From Phanerodontia chrysosporium (lineage: Eukaryota; Basidiomycota; Agaricomycetes; Polyporales; Phanerochaetaceae), in contig MJGA01000019.1 in the NCBI GenBank assembly GCA_001910725.1, positions 62,001-126,000 on the forward strand: a stretch of DNA of 64,000 bases, read 5' to 3'. Positions 36,240 to 48,983 of the stretch are shown here, one piece after another (the first letter of the stretch is position 1; every line of letters starts with the position of its first letter). The notes under the pieces were generated by a model, which was given only the letters and a program-made list of their open reading frames with translations, did no database searches and was not told the origin of the DNA. Both the position numbers and the translations under genes were made by a program.

Positions 36240-36902
36240 CTACCTCACGAGCTCCTCTGCGCATCTTCTGAGTGCCGCTGCGAACTCTCGTGCGCCCTTC
36301 TCCATCACGCCAGGGTTCATGTCCTTGTTCCAGCACTGCTGCGTGGTGTAGAACGACTCGGTGAGCTCATACTCTGTCGCCTCATCGCCGTCCTCGTCGA
36401 GCATCTGCCTGAGCGTGTGCACAGACTCTGCGTAGCATTTCACGCCCTTCTCCCACGGCGGGAGCTCGTGCATCGTCCGGCATATCCGCTCGCTCTCGTA
36501 AGTCTCGACGGTCTTGGTGCACTGCTGCGCGTTCAGCGTGCGTCGCCCGTCGGCAAACGGCGTCGACACGGGGTGCCCCGCGCGCTTGATGAGCGTGTAC
36601 ACGCGCCTGCCAATCTGCCCGTCAGCCGGCTATTCCACGGGTGGCAGTGGTGGCACTCACGAGAACGGATTCCTGCATCACGAGAGATGCGGTGAACATC
36701 GGACGCGGGTGCAAACAAAGCGGACATACCACTCGAGCTCCTCGCTCGCCTCCATTGCGTCCCAAACGAGGTCGAGTGGCGCGGATATCTTCACCTTCAT
36801 CGAGCTAACCTCGAATCGCAGCTGCGCCTTAGACGTCTGTGTGAGCTGCACCGCCTCTCCGATGCTCTTCCGTTTGGCCTTGAAGATCTTGTTCGGCGTC
36901 AT
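36240..36902 (-). CDS. Hypothetical protein, second of the tandem paralogue pair (SRPBCC-like N-terminus)
   Basis: ATG at 36902 gives MTPNKIFKAKRKSIGEAVQL. Exon 1 ends SAPLDLVWDAMEASEELEWY. A 12-nt exon coding ESVL lies between two short introns (GTATGT...TGCAG and GTGAGT...GGCAG). The last exon starts IGRRVYTLIKRAGHPVSTP and ends REFAAALRRCAEELVR before TAG at 36240. The string KISAPLDLVWDAMEASEELEW matches the opening strand and helix of SRPBCC/START proteins and resembles the gene at 34515 (NAPIEKVWEVLLDFPAYPEW), so a related fold is possible. The remainder is not recognisable as that fold by eye. About 180 residues. Function unknown. Confidence 0.65.
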
Positions 36903-37849
36903 ATTCGAAAGGTCGGGAGCAGCAAGGGATTCTGGGATGCTATAAAGTTGGTTCGCCCCGCAACCGCTACACGCCCCCTCTTATACCTCGTGTGCAGTGC
37001 CTTGTACGCGTGGCCCGCGCGGTAGCCTGGAGCCTAACAGCTACCTGAGCGCCTAGAGACTCCGAGGATCCTTTGTCCGGGGCTGTGCAACCCGAGAACA
37101 AGAACGGCAAGTGTGGCGCAGATCCGCAGCCCATTGTCCTCCCGGGACAAGGCTGCACAGACCCTTGTCGGCGCGCGGCGTGCCTCCGACGCCGAAGAGC
37201 TCCTGGCAACTGCGGTCGCGACGGGTCGTGCTGGACGCGTGCGTTGCAGCGGCGCGGGCCCAGCGAGCTGCTCCGGCAACCCAGGCCCTCCGGGATGGTG
37301 CCGAGGGTTCCGGGCCTGATGGGCACAGGAACAGACTACCGCGCATGCGCTATCATGAGCCATGCGAAATGGACGCGCAGTGGCACAGACAGAAACATTT
37401 GAACTCTACGCTCCGCTGCCTTCTGAGGTTCGCAGCTCTCAGTGCTATGACGCCATGGCGACGCCGTCTGGCCGACGAGCGTGGGACAGGCCGCATCCCC
37501 CTTTGAACTCGAACTCTCGAAAGACTGTTCGTGATGGACGCTGGATGAAGGCGGTGTGTTGATGCGCACGGTCTCATAGGGTCTCATTCGGGTGAGTCCG
37601 CGCGAGCAAGTTTCAGGTATCCGCGAAGTTTGCCGCGGATATTCATTATGACGTCCGCAGGACGCCCTCTCTCTGGACATCGAGACGACCGGCGCGCGCA
37701 ATTCGTGCATGGTACCATGGTATCCAGACTTCTGAGCAGCCGGGCGGGCGTTCGCGCCGCAGAATTCATGCCCTTTAGCAGACGCAGCAAGCTGTCAAAG
37801 TTCACAAGAATGGTTTCAATTAATTCAAGCATTCCAGATACGTGTATAT
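36903..37849. other. Intergenic: no supported gene
   Basis: GC-rich open frames on both strands near 37030-37560 have no family character and no ATG-to-stop gene structure. Nothing identified. Confidence 0.45.
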
Positions 37850-38945
37850 CCTACCCGTTCTGGCTCTGTTGTCCTCGTGCAGCATTCATCCGTGCCATCG
37901 TCTCCTCGTCGAGGGGCTAAGTACGGGGCGGCGGGAGTCCGCCAGTCTTCAGAAGTCTCTTGTACTCCCGGGGATGGGGGATCGCGTTAGATTGCTCTCC
38001 ATACAGTGCGTAATACTGGTTGATGCACCTCTTGGCGTCCTACCGGATATACATCGCCCGCTCGTGGAGAGGTTCATGACGGGTGTAGAATTCTGCAAGA
38101 GATTCGGCGTCGGAGCCGTCCCAGATACAGAACGTAGATCCGCGGACAGGACTAAATGATGCTACAGCTTAGCAGAGTGTAACGATGATTACAGTCATGA
38201 CTCACCATGCGTCCAGAAAGAAAGATACTCGCATACTTGATGTATCTCGAAACAGCCAACGTGCAGGCTGGCCAATCCGTAGGTCCAATGTAGAGGCTCA
38301 TCTTGCACAGACAGACGTGTTCGCGGGCGACGTTGAAGTCGTTTATTCACACTTGACCTTCATCATTCACAAGCACGTTGTTTTCGTAGAAATCGCAGTG
38401 CTTAGCCCTGGCGGCGTAAATCTCCCGCATGGCTTTACATATCCCAATTCTGAATGTCGTTCTCTTAGGCATATACGCGGTGACGTCATGTGAGGACGTA
38501 CCGAGTCTCCAGCGGACCGTCTGATAACTCCCAGTCTGCGGTGTTTCCAGGGGACTCGAGTACTATACACGCGACCAGATGCATCTGGCCATCGTACTAA
38601 TTGGTATAGGAGAATCTGAGGAAGCCGTAGAAAGTGAGCACGTCGCGGCCCTGCAAGTCCTTCAGCTTCTGGTTGTGAACCGTTGCCTCGTTCTCTAAGC
38701 CGTCAAGGTCGTCTTCCACAAACTTGCAGACAACCTCTAGGCCGTTGTCAAGGTCTTCGTCTACAGGCTAGGACACGTCGCAGAAGACGTCGGAAGGATC
38801 GCCTCGATAGAGCCAATCGAAAGCCTTAAAACGGTACGTGCCGGTAGTGAACGAACACCCGGCGTGTTGCTGGAAAATAAAGGAGCATGGTGCGTACCGC
38901 TCGAACAAGAGTCGGACTGGCCGTGACGCGCTTCGCGTTATAATC
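37850..38945 (-). pseudogene. Decayed basidiomycete protein-kinase-like gene
   Basis: Read on the - strand from 38945 downwards, pieces of a kinase-like protein appear in order. LLFERYAPCSFIFQQHAGCS is followed by TYRFKAFDWLYRGDPSDVFC. A TAG lies at 38768-38770. Then comes LEVVCKFVEDDLDGLENEAT with HNQKLKDLQGRDVLTFYGF, the usual V-C-K (ATP-site Lys) and L-Q-G-x-x-V-x-x-F-Y-G signatures. More stops and a frame change follow. Next is HCDFYENNVLVNDEGQV (catalytic loop H-x-D-x4-N), a TGA at 38347-38349, and INDFNVAREH in the DFG position. Downstream pieces such as CINQYYALYGEQS may be its C-terminus. Such kinase-like genes are abundant in Agaricomycetes. Several stops and shifts exceed the single-base errors seen elsewhere, so it is a relic. 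Confidence 0.7.
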
Positions 38946-40091
38946 AGGCAGGATCCATACGGTGAAGGATTCCAGCCCGGCCTGACCGATTAGACGTGCA
39001 GAGACGAGGGTCAGTGCATCAGGAGCATGTAGTGGTCGTGGTCGTGGTGATGGCGCGGGATTGGGATAGGGTTAGGGTCTTCTAGACGCCACGTCCAAAT
39101 ACGGGATGCAGGCACGCGCTGGCCTCTGAAGGTCCTCTCCCTCTGCCATCTAGCAACTATGTTCGATGACTCACGGTGTTAGAGACGCGCGTAATCCGGC
39201 GATGAGGTGTCCTCGCGAAACAATACTCCTTGAAGCAGTAAATAATGGTGGGCCGCAAGTACAACTTTTCCGAGCACGGACCAGGATGTGGGTGTCTGTC
39301 AATGCTTATTCATGCGGTCTGGCTGTAGAAGCTTTCCATCCTCGCTGTGGCGAGCCACGACCCACACCCACTGCCGTCCTAGCCCGCTCTGTTGCGTTCG
39401 AATTGGATATTGGATAACCGAATCCGCCAAGGAACATCGTGCTGTACTCTGTATGTGTCATCGATTCTATGGGCAAGCCAGACTGCTGCAGCCGTACTAT
39501 CGGGCTGCATCTCGTTTGGAACGGGTTTGCACTGTAGCTAACTACTCTTCCAAGTGAAGCCGTCAGACACTGCTACACAAGGTCCGTCGGAGATCATACA
39601 TGTCATTGCCTTCGATACCCTCCACAACACACACCAGCGTTCAGGTTCAACAGGAGCACACCCCTGATCCTCTACACATCCAATGGCTAGAAGCAGACAC
39701 GGTAAATCGGTGGAAGCAACACATGCGGTGGAACATCATAGTAGGCGCTTCATGGAACCTCAGAGAAACGCGACTTGTTCTCGAGTTACGAACGTCGAGA
39801 AGAACAACATCATCAGACACCTCGCGGAGTATGTGTGCATAGACAGGTTGCTATCTGCGTCATCTCCTGCTATCGCCTGAGAGTTCAGGGAGAGCCCTCG
39901 TAATGGAAGTATCATCTCGCTGAGGCATAGCCGTTGATTCCCGTGCGAGCGACGTCACCTTACCACAGACCGCGCTCACGCGGAGGGTTCGATCACAATG
40001 CATGCTGGGCAGGGGTATAAAGATCCATGCTCTCGCTTATGTCACATCAGCGCATTGACATCACATACATAAACCTCAACGCTCAGCTACT
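38946..40091. other. Intergenic: no supported gene except aldo-keto reductase promoter
   Basis: Short open frames only. A short GTGGTC-type repeat occurs near 39030. The right end has the aldo-keto reductase TATA box. Confidence 0.45.
40016..40021 (+). promoter_or_regulatory. TATA box of aldo-keto reductase gene
   Basis: TATAAA in GGGGTATAAAGA, 76 bp upstream of the ATG at 40092. Confidence 0.65.
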
Positions 40092-41478
40092 ATGACTCTG
40101 TCCAAGGTTCGCAAGATAGGCAACGACAACGTCACTGCCATCGGCTATGGCGCGATGGGCATCGCTGCGTTCTATGGCAGCATTCAGCCCGACGAGGAGC
40201 GCCTCGCAGTGCTCGACGCCCTGTATGCCAAGGGCTGCACGAACTGGGACACCTCGAACGTCTATGGCGACTCCGAGGTGCTCATCGGCAAATGGTACGT
40301 GGTCGTGCGGTATGGGGATAGACGTGAACGGTCAACTGACATATCTGCTCACATAGGTTTAAGAAGACCGGGAAGCGTAACGAGATCTTCCTGGCCACGA
40401 AGTTTGGCCTCACGTATAAGCCTGAGAGGCCTACTAACGGCGAGCCCGAATACGTGAAAGAGTGCATTCGGAAGTCCTTGGAGCGTCTCGGAGGTATGCT
40501 CGCCCATGAGCTCGGTACCAGGAGGATGAGCTCACCAATCTGCCAACAGTGGACTATGTCGACCTTTACTACCTTCACCGGTACGCCCTAGTTGATGATT
40601 TGCCCCTGAAAGCCCCACGATGACCCTCGCGCCCGGAAACAGGCCAGACCCCACTGTACCCATCGAGAAGACCGTCGGCGCGATGGCGGAACTCGTCAAG
40701 TAAATCATCACCGTGCCTTCTTACAACGATCTGAAGGCTGACTAGACACACAGGGAGGGCAAGGTCCGCTACCTGGGACTGTCGGAGTGCACGGCGAACG
40801 ACATCCGCCGCGCACACGCCGTGCACCCGATCTCGGCAATCCAGGTCGAGTACTCGCTCTTCGAGCTCGACATCGAGAGCCCGCAGACGGACATCCTGCG
40901 CACGGCGCGCGAGCTCGGCATCGCCGTCGTCGCGTACTCGCCGCTCGGCCGCGGACTGCTGACCGGCCAATACGTGAGTGCCCTCGGCGTCGCAAGCTGC
41001 GTTTGCGGAGAACTGACGCCACCTGCACAGAAATCGCCCGACGACTTTGAGCCCGGCGACTTCAGGCGCACAGTCCCAAGGTGCGTGTTTCTCCCGGGCG
41101 CTGCGTGTAGGACGACCGCGCCCGCTGACGCAATGGCCGCTGTCTGGCAGGTTCTCGAAGGAGAACTTCCCGCGGATCCTGGAGCTCGTCGAGACCGTGG
41201 GCACGATTGGCAAGAAGTACAACGCGACGCCGGGCCAGGTCGCGCTCGCGTGGTTGCTCGCGCAGGGCGACGACATCATCCCCATTCCTGGCACGCGAAA
41301 GATCAAGGTGAGCGCAAGAGTGTGACAATGTGCACTGCGGATCACTGACCGGGCACGGCAGTACCTCGAGGAGAACCTCGGCGCGCTGGACCTTGAGCTC
41401 GAAGCGGCGGACATTCAGGAGATCCGGAGACTTTGCGAGAATGTGAGGCTCGGCGATCGTTACGACCCGCGCGGATGA
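40092..41478 (+). CDS. Aldo-keto reductase (NADPH-dependent)
   Basis: A cytosolic (beta/alpha)8-barrel oxidoreductase that reduces aldehydes or ketones with NADPH. The spliced protein starts [20 protein letters not shown]. The catalytic tetrad is visible: Asp in NWDTSNVYG, Tyr in the same motif, Lys in LATKFGL and His in YYLHRPD. Cofactor-binding elements are [24 protein letters not shown] and the C-terminal [19 protein letters not shown]. It ends [15 protein letters not shown] at 41476-41478. About seven short introns, with all exons in frame. Length about 330 residues, as expected for this group (yakuB/YPR127-like fungal AKRs). No clear pathway partners adjoin it. Its substrate is unknown. 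Confidence 0.92.
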
Positions 41479-42808
41479 AGCTTGTCCAGCAGGAAACACC
41501 CCCGCTGTAGACCGAGTGTCTGATTCTTGGCACGATATGTAGTAACATGTGCAAAAATTGTTGCATCTTCATGTACCACGTGCGGTGTGAGAATGAATAC
41601 GACACACAGGGAGAAATACAACATATGCCGTCGCAGCGGGGCATGCGAAGCGCAATGGATCGAAGCACTTTAGAGTGTACTTTGAACGCAATAGTAAAGC
41701 CGGACCTAACTCGCTCGGGAATGGTTCAGTTCGAGAGTAGCAGAGACAATCGCAAAATTGCCGCAAAGCGTATGACATCTTGCGTTGCAGAGCATAGCAG
41801 AGGGGTCTAGACGTGCAGCTGTTCAGTGTGGTGTTGTCATAGCCACCTCAGTGGTGCAACGGTGGGACAAGAGGCGTGCCTGATCGTGCAGCTGGGCACA
41901 GAGAGGTTCTGCCTCAACACGGTCTCGAGGGCTGGAGAAGGCGTCCGAGCCGGTCACCTGGGAACTGTAGGGCATGGATCAGGGGCAGAACAGATCACGC
42001 CCCGGACGGAGGGAAAGGTTGCGGAAGCTGGAGAACGTCTGGCAGAATCGTTCGCGCTGTGCGACGAGCGGCGTGCTTCGGTCGTCAGGGAGCAGCGTGC
42101 ATGGCTTCCGAGGGCCACAAAGGCGCGTTCTGCCAAGGCCTGTCTCAGGTCATGCCGCGCCGATTGGGTGTGGGCGGGGAAGCAGCGCGCTCGGTGTGGG
42201 ACGAGGGCTCGCTACATCTGTGGATCCAGAAAACTTTGTGGGAGCTGCGGACACGGTCGGATGAGGGTGATGATTACGAAGTAGGGTGCTGGTCTGTGTC
42301 TACAAATTTCGGCAGGAAATGAAACCTAGAGGCAGCCTCGAGGGACCCGCGTTCGGTAGGAGAGTCTGGGGAGGGAGATGTGCGCGAAACATATCGAGGA
42401 TGCCGACGGGCGGCACCGAGGGTTGCCTTTTGAGGATGATGTGCCAACGAGAGGCGAAGGTGGTGCTTGTTGCTCGACATTTACCACGAAGAGAGGGGGG
42501 TCGTGGTCGTGCTCGACGTCTAGAGAGACCCGGGCAGACATGGTCTAGGCAGAGTGCTGTTACACTCGGAGGAGGAGCTGGGAGGAGCAGAATGGATACG
42601 ACGGAGGGATCCGAGCCTCTGGGCCCGGCACAGATTATCAGTGCAAGCCACGAATAATTCACCCCTTTGATCGCCACTCGTGCCGTTCGTCCTGCTCACT
42701 TCCACCCCAATAATTATCGTCTCCGTATCACCATCCCTCGTCTGCACCTCCATCTCTTCCGTCCATCAACCCCTGTCTCCTCACGCCTCGGACACAGGCA
42801 CAGCGAAG
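41479..42808. other. Intergenic: about 1.3 kb, no supported gene
   Basis: Open frames on both strands near 41826-42660 show only GC-biased, low-character sequence. The last 150 bp are pyrimidine-rich (CT-rich leader of the YPD1-like gene). Confidence 0.45.
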
Positions 42809-43705
42809 ATGTCGAAAGTATCCTCCCCGTCCACACCGCGCAAGAAAGAAGATACCCCCAAGCCCGCCCAGCCGCTGTCGGTCAGCCCGAATGGCAAGGC
42901 GGCGTCCCCCGCTCCGACGTCAAGTAAAGTCTCCGTCCCTGCTTCGCCGCCGGCCTCGCCAGCAGCCAAGCGAGCAGTGTCGGAGGCTCCATCCACACAT
43001 CCAGACGTCGAGGAGGAGGATGAGGACGAGGTGCGCGCCCACAATGATTCTGCGATCGTTGACCCTTATGCGCTAACTAGCGTACTTGATTTTCTCGATT
43101 CACTCTTGCATCATGGCCCGATCTGTCTGCACAACACGGACGTCGCCATCCCGCTCCATGCACCTCGCGCGCCATGCCTATGACCGTGCCCTCCCCCATC
43201 GGCGTGGTCCGCGATGCACCTCCAGGCCGCGGACTCGGACATCATAGATCTCGACACCTTCCAGCAGATCCTCGAGCTAGATGAGGACGACACACACGAG
43301 TTCTCGTCGGAAATGGTGTGGCAGTACTTCGGGCAGGCGAGCACGACGTTTGATCAGATGGATGAAGCATTGTGCGTCGCCTTGTCCTCTCTCGACCCTG
43401 CTCCCCGGCTGACCCCCGTGCCGTAGTAAAGCGAAAGATCTTCTAAAACTCTCCGACCTCGGGCACTTCCTCAAGGGCTCGTCTGCGGCTCTTGGCGTGC
43501 GCAAGGTGCAAGCGACGTGCGAGAAGATCCAGCACTATGGCAAGAAACGGGACGACGAGAGCGGAAAGGATCTCTCGGAGAAGGAGGCATTGGAGAAGAT
43601 CGAGCCTCTGCTGAAGCTGGGAAGAAGGAGTACATCGATGCGGAGAAGTGGCTGCGGGCATACTACAAGGAGCGAGGAGTCACTGGGCCGCCGGAGGCGG
43701 ATTAG
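42809..43705 (+). CDS. YPD1: Histidine-containing phosphotransfer protein (Ypd1-like), one apparent 1-base frame break
   Basis: A phosphorelay carrier that passes phosphate from hybrid histidine kinases to response regulators (Ssk1, Skn7 type) in osmotic and oxidative stress signalling. ATG at 42809 gives MSKVSSPSTPRKKED and about 90 Ser/Pro-rich and acidic residues, longer than yeast Ypd1 at this end. After introns comes the HPt bundle: DIIDLDTFQQILELDEDDTH, EFSSEMVWQYFGQASTTFDQ, then DLGHFLKGSSAALG with the phospho-accepting His, and VRKVQATCEKIQHYGKKRDD. The frame is lost near 43619-43621; one extra G restores KKEYIDAEKWLRAYYKERGV and the end TGPPEAD at TAG 43703-43705. The final helix is clearly HPt sequence, so the break is probably a sequence error. 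Exon boundaries near 43075-43225 are approximate. Confidence 0.88.
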
Positions 43706-44798
43706 AGACCCGCGACTGCTCATCGACATATGGTCTGAAAGGACATTGGAACAACATCTCCAGCGGTAAAGCCCCACGTCTGCTATGCGGCACCTTCATG
43801 TACACTACGCATTCATTGAGCGGATGTCCCAGATGCGACCTGCTCTCCGTCTTCCTTTCCCTCCTGTCGTTCGAGTTTACACCCTGGACGCCCGCTTCTA
43901 TATCACAGCCTTACACCTCACGTTATTGCATAGCAATACAGGAAAACATCTGCGTTTCCCCTCAACCTTACGGCACTAGTGTTCGCAGCTGCACGCTAGA
44001 CGCGAATCGCTGACCTCATAGATGAGACCCCGAAAACTCCTGCGGAACGCTGATCCGTAGCGACCCCACAGACCCTTGATCGCCCAATCGCACTGTGGGC
44101 TGGCGTACCTCAAAATCGAGGCTCTCAAAGAGTCAATTTGACACGTGTGCGACTCTCTATATATCCTCGGAGGTTGGCAGATTGCCTAGAATTGTGGCAG
44201 GTTAACGACAACATCCTTTGGAGATATTCCAGCCTTGCTGGGATAGACTGTCCTAGCTCAGCAGCCAAACGCGGGCATTCCAAGCAGATTCGACGCCAGC
44301 GTAGAGTCCCAGATGAATTCTTGTCATGGATTCTTCATTCCTGGCCGTGAGGAGCACCGCCCGCCTCCCGCCGCACTTTGGTTCAGTTTGCACGTGGACA
44401 CAGACGCCCAGCGTTGCGTCCGCGCCTGATGCCCGCAGGCGACGGCCATTGTTCCGTCTTCATACTCTTTTGTCCTCCACAATGCATTTGCCACAGCGAC
44501 CGCTGATGCTCGGGAAATGCGGACGTCAAAGAACTGGCAGTGGGACGACTGGGACGGCATTGTGCCGTAGATATAAAGCGGCCCCGTCTCCACGCGAGGA
44601 GAATCCATCCTTTATTCCCTACGCCCTCCGCGCGGTTGCCTGCTGTTCTCTGGGGCCTCAGAGCTCGACGCTCGCCTCTCGTTTCTTTCTTGCTTACCAC
44701 TTCCACTCGCTAAGTTTCAGCCACCGGTGCCGGCACCGCCCATTTTTGCGCCTTTTATTCACGTTTAGTCCCACGAAGTCCACGCAAGTCAAGCCAAC
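43706..44798. other. Intergenic: about 1.1 kb, no supported gene except promoter elements
   Basis: Nothing coding is supported. The right part holds the promoter and leader of the next gene. Confidence 0.45.
44572..44577 (+). promoter_or_regulatory. TATA box of DUF7598-like gene
   Basis: TATAAA in AGATATAAAGCGG, 227 bp upstream of the ATG at 44799, which implies a leader of about 190 nt that is pyrimidine-rich. Confidence 0.55.
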
Positions 44799-45871
44799 AT
44801 GAAGTCTCGCAGCAGTACGTCCCCTTGCAATTCGCTAGCGGAGTCTGTACACTCATGCAGGATATACAGTCCTCTTCTATGCGCTCAACGCTGTGCGCGC
44901 CATCAGCATCATCTCGCTCCTGCTCTTGTTCGGCAGCACCATCATGACACTGGTCTTTGACATTCGCGCCGTCAACGTCTTCGTAAAGGCAGGCGACGCC
45001 CAGCCGTCCATGGCGGGCAACTCGACCGACGTTGACTGCTCCGAGATCGACTGTGACTACATCGAGTGCGTGTGCTGCTCTCACATCCCTCGCGCCCACT
45101 GACGCCCCCGCAGGAACAGCACGGTGCCCAACCAGCCCGCGGGCGCATTCTGGGCGGTCCTCAACTGGCTGCTCGTCATCTGGCAGGCCATCGTGTGCAT
45201 GGCGTCGGAAGCGGGGTGGCCGATGTCCTTCTTCGAGCTCTGGTTCCCGATCCTGGGGCGCGACTTCGGGCTCGGCGCTCTCGGGGTCATCCAGTGCCTG
45301 CTCGGCGCGGCCGTGCTCTCGCACCACGTCCCCGAGTTCGCGCTCGTCGCCGCGTTCTTCGTCTTTGCCGTCGGCTGCCTCAACATCCTGCTCGGCCTGG
45401 TCTTCCGCGAGCGCGCGAAGGCGCTCCGCAGCGTCCGCGCGTGGCGCGACGCGGACGCGGACGTCCTCCCCACGAGCACCGCCCCGAGCGCGCTCTACGC
45501 GGGCGCGCACCCCGCGGCGGACCCCTTCGAGAAGGCCCCGTACGGCGCGTTCCGCAGCGGCAGCCTCTCGAGCGACAAGTCGGGCCTCGGCTTTGGACGC
45601 CAGGGCGCGAAGTGGGCAGAGGCACAAGGTGCGTACGGATGTCTCGAGGAAGCGTTCGCGCGGGTGCTCACGCTTTGCGACAGGCTATGTTGTGTCAGAA
45701 CCTGAGGAGGCCGTGCCGCCATACGCGTCCAAACCAAGCTCGCACGGCTCGCACTCGAGTGGGTCCGCCTACTCTGGCTCGCGCCCGGCGTCTGCGGCCT
45801 CGGAGCGCGAGTACGAGCATGAACACGGACATGAGCATGAACGCGAGCGTGAAGACCATCATGAACAGTAG
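44799..45871 (+). CDS. Four-helix membrane protein, DUF7598-like, with His/Glu-rich tail
   Basis: Spliced start MKSRSRYTVLFYALNAVRAI, then IISLLLLFGSTIMTLVFDIR (TM1-2 region). An extracytosolic loop with NSTD, CSEIDCDY and NST carries two N-glycosylation sequons. Three further hydrophobic segments follow (AVLNWLLVIWQAIVCMA, ALGVIQCLLGAAVLSH, VAAFFVFAVGCLNILLGLVF). The cytosolic tail contains DPFEKAPYGAFRSGSLSSDK. The last exon encodes Ser-rich sequence and ends in a tail of alternating His and Glu (EYEHEHGHEHEREREDHHEQ), stop at 45869-45871. Introns: about 44817-44866, 45067-45114 and 45629-45683. Basidiomycete-restricted family of unknown function. The His/Glu tail could bind metal ions (inference). 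Confidence 0.82.
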
Positions 45872-47599
45872 AAGCACGCGTGTTCCGCGACGAACCCAGC
45901 GGCAGCTTTCTCCTGCTGGCACGCATCTGTCTTTCCCCTGACTTGCTGCAACGACGCCCTGACGATGGCCGCATGTTGCCAGCCCTTGCACCACTGTACT
46001 ATACCGCATCATGTATTGTTATACACCGTTACGCAGGCTGATTCGCTCCAGTTATCAAATCACTATTTGATGCTTCTTAGACCACCTTGTCTGCAATTTC
46101 AGCCAGTAGAGCATATCAGCTGAATAATTATCACGGAGTTTCTTCATCATGCCAGCGAGTTACATCATGAGCTCCAACACACAGTGACACCGCTTAAACC
46201 GCTATTTCATCATGCGAAGTGCAGTTTGTATTATGGATCGTAATAAATACTCTAGCTGATATGCTCTAGTATCGTGCGGCAGAGTCTCCGCTGAGACTCA
46301 GAATGTCATCGAAACACTCAGTCAACGTGCAGGTCTCGCACGTTCATCTGCTCTGCCCTGCGAGAGCTTATCGTGTATCACGCGGGCGTACACTCCGTAT
46401 TGCACAAGCCAACGCAGAGTTCTATCGATAGCTGCGTAGGTTCATCGGCAGGCCTTGGCTGGGCGCGGCGCGGCGCCCGCGCACAGAACATCCTGGAGGC
46501 CCCAGCACGTCTCTGGCGTGCCTGTTCCGCGAACACTATTCCGATTACAGGCTGGTTTCAACGAAGGAAGAGGCCCAATACGTTCAGAAGGGCACGCCCT
46601 AGAACGCATCTATTCGTGCCGAGAACCGGGCAAGCAGGGGCTCCTGTGAAGACGCTGTGAGACCGAAGCCTCGCAGCCCTCCTACAGGGCGCTGGTAACA
46701 GAACGAAGGACGAGTTTCGCAGACGGCGACCAGGGTCAGGCCGCGAGCAGACTCAAGAAAGGTCAAGATGCATTCTATGCCCGGGGCGGTCGCGCCGTTT
46801 GCGTAATACACGCTGCGCGCTGGACGCCTTACTTCACTGGCTCTACCTCTGGCGTGGCGCAGATGTACCTTAGGTGTGTAATGTCCAACGCAACATCGTA
46901 CTAGCGTCGGCCGAGTTCTCTGTGCTCGCATCATGCAGCGCTGGGGTTGGTATGCTGCGGGCCCAGGCAGATTAGTCACCACCGCGGCCGTCTCACCGCC
47001 CTGCGCGCGCCTCGGCGTATCCTGTCCATGTCGACAGGGATCCGAGTCCGCCTCCGCACTGCTGTTTTGTGCGCGCTCCGAGCACGCCATCTGGACGAGG
47101 AGCGTCTCGGTGGGGACCGCCCAGGAGCCGCGTGGGAGGGGCGAAGCAGTGGAAAGGCGTTCAGTGCGGTTGTTTGGGCGTCGGAGCGAAGTCAGACCAC
47201 CAGGGATGCGGCATTCCAGTAACTGCTCGGTCATCTGCAAGAACACGCGCTGGATGATTCATGCACTCCGCACTGCGACGGCCGACGACGAGGAGGTGGA
47301 TTGCAGCGTTGTCGAGGGCGTTTTTGCCAACGCTGTGAGAGGACGATAGGGAGGTGTGCGGTGTAGGACGGTGGTAGGCCGGGGTGGGGGGTCGAGGCAG
47401 GGCGAGAGAGCGGCGGAGGCGGCGAGGACGGGCGAAGAAGCTTGGACGAAAAAGGGAGTCTGATCTATGCCGCGGCGCGATTGATGGAGGCGAATCTCCG
47501 ATATCCAATCGATGACGAAAACCTTTAAATACCGTCGCCGCCGTCCGTCCGCTCTCCCCATAACTTTCAATCCTCCCTCCACCCCTACACTACTTGAAC
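45872..47599. other. Intergenic: about 1.7 kb, no supported gene; GAPDH promoter at right end
   Basis: Overlapping open frames on opposite strands near 46600-47350 (up to about 215 codons, no ATG) show no recognisable family. From about 47340 the + strand is strongly G/A-rich, then turns C/T-rich just before the GAPDH ATG. Confidence 0.5.
47524..47595 (+). promoter_or_regulatory. GAPDH core promoter: TTTAAATA box and CT-rich leader
   Basis: TTTAAATA at 47524-47531 lies 69-76 bp before the ATG and is followed by a CT-rich stretch ending just upstream of the start codon. This arrangement is well known for highly expressed fungal gpd genes. Confidence 0.6.

Positions 47600-48983
<1,384 letters not shown>

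Noticed and set aside
39600..39842. Segment WNLRETRLVLELRTS resembling the last exon of the small-protein family
   Set aside because: Only the L-x-L-E-L-R core matches; there is no V-x-x-x-S-W-Q-P-V continuation and no neighbouring WPGY exon.
41876..42322. 148-codon + strand open frame between AKR and YPD1
   Set aside because: Composition is typical of random GC-rich DNA, and overlapping frames are equally open; no splice structure or motif.
46599..47246. 215-codon - strand open frame and an overlapping 138-codon + strand frame
   Set aside because: The - strand frame has no ATG, neither shows recognisable motifs, and the two overlap on opposite strands; likely GC-driven open frames upstream of GAPDH.
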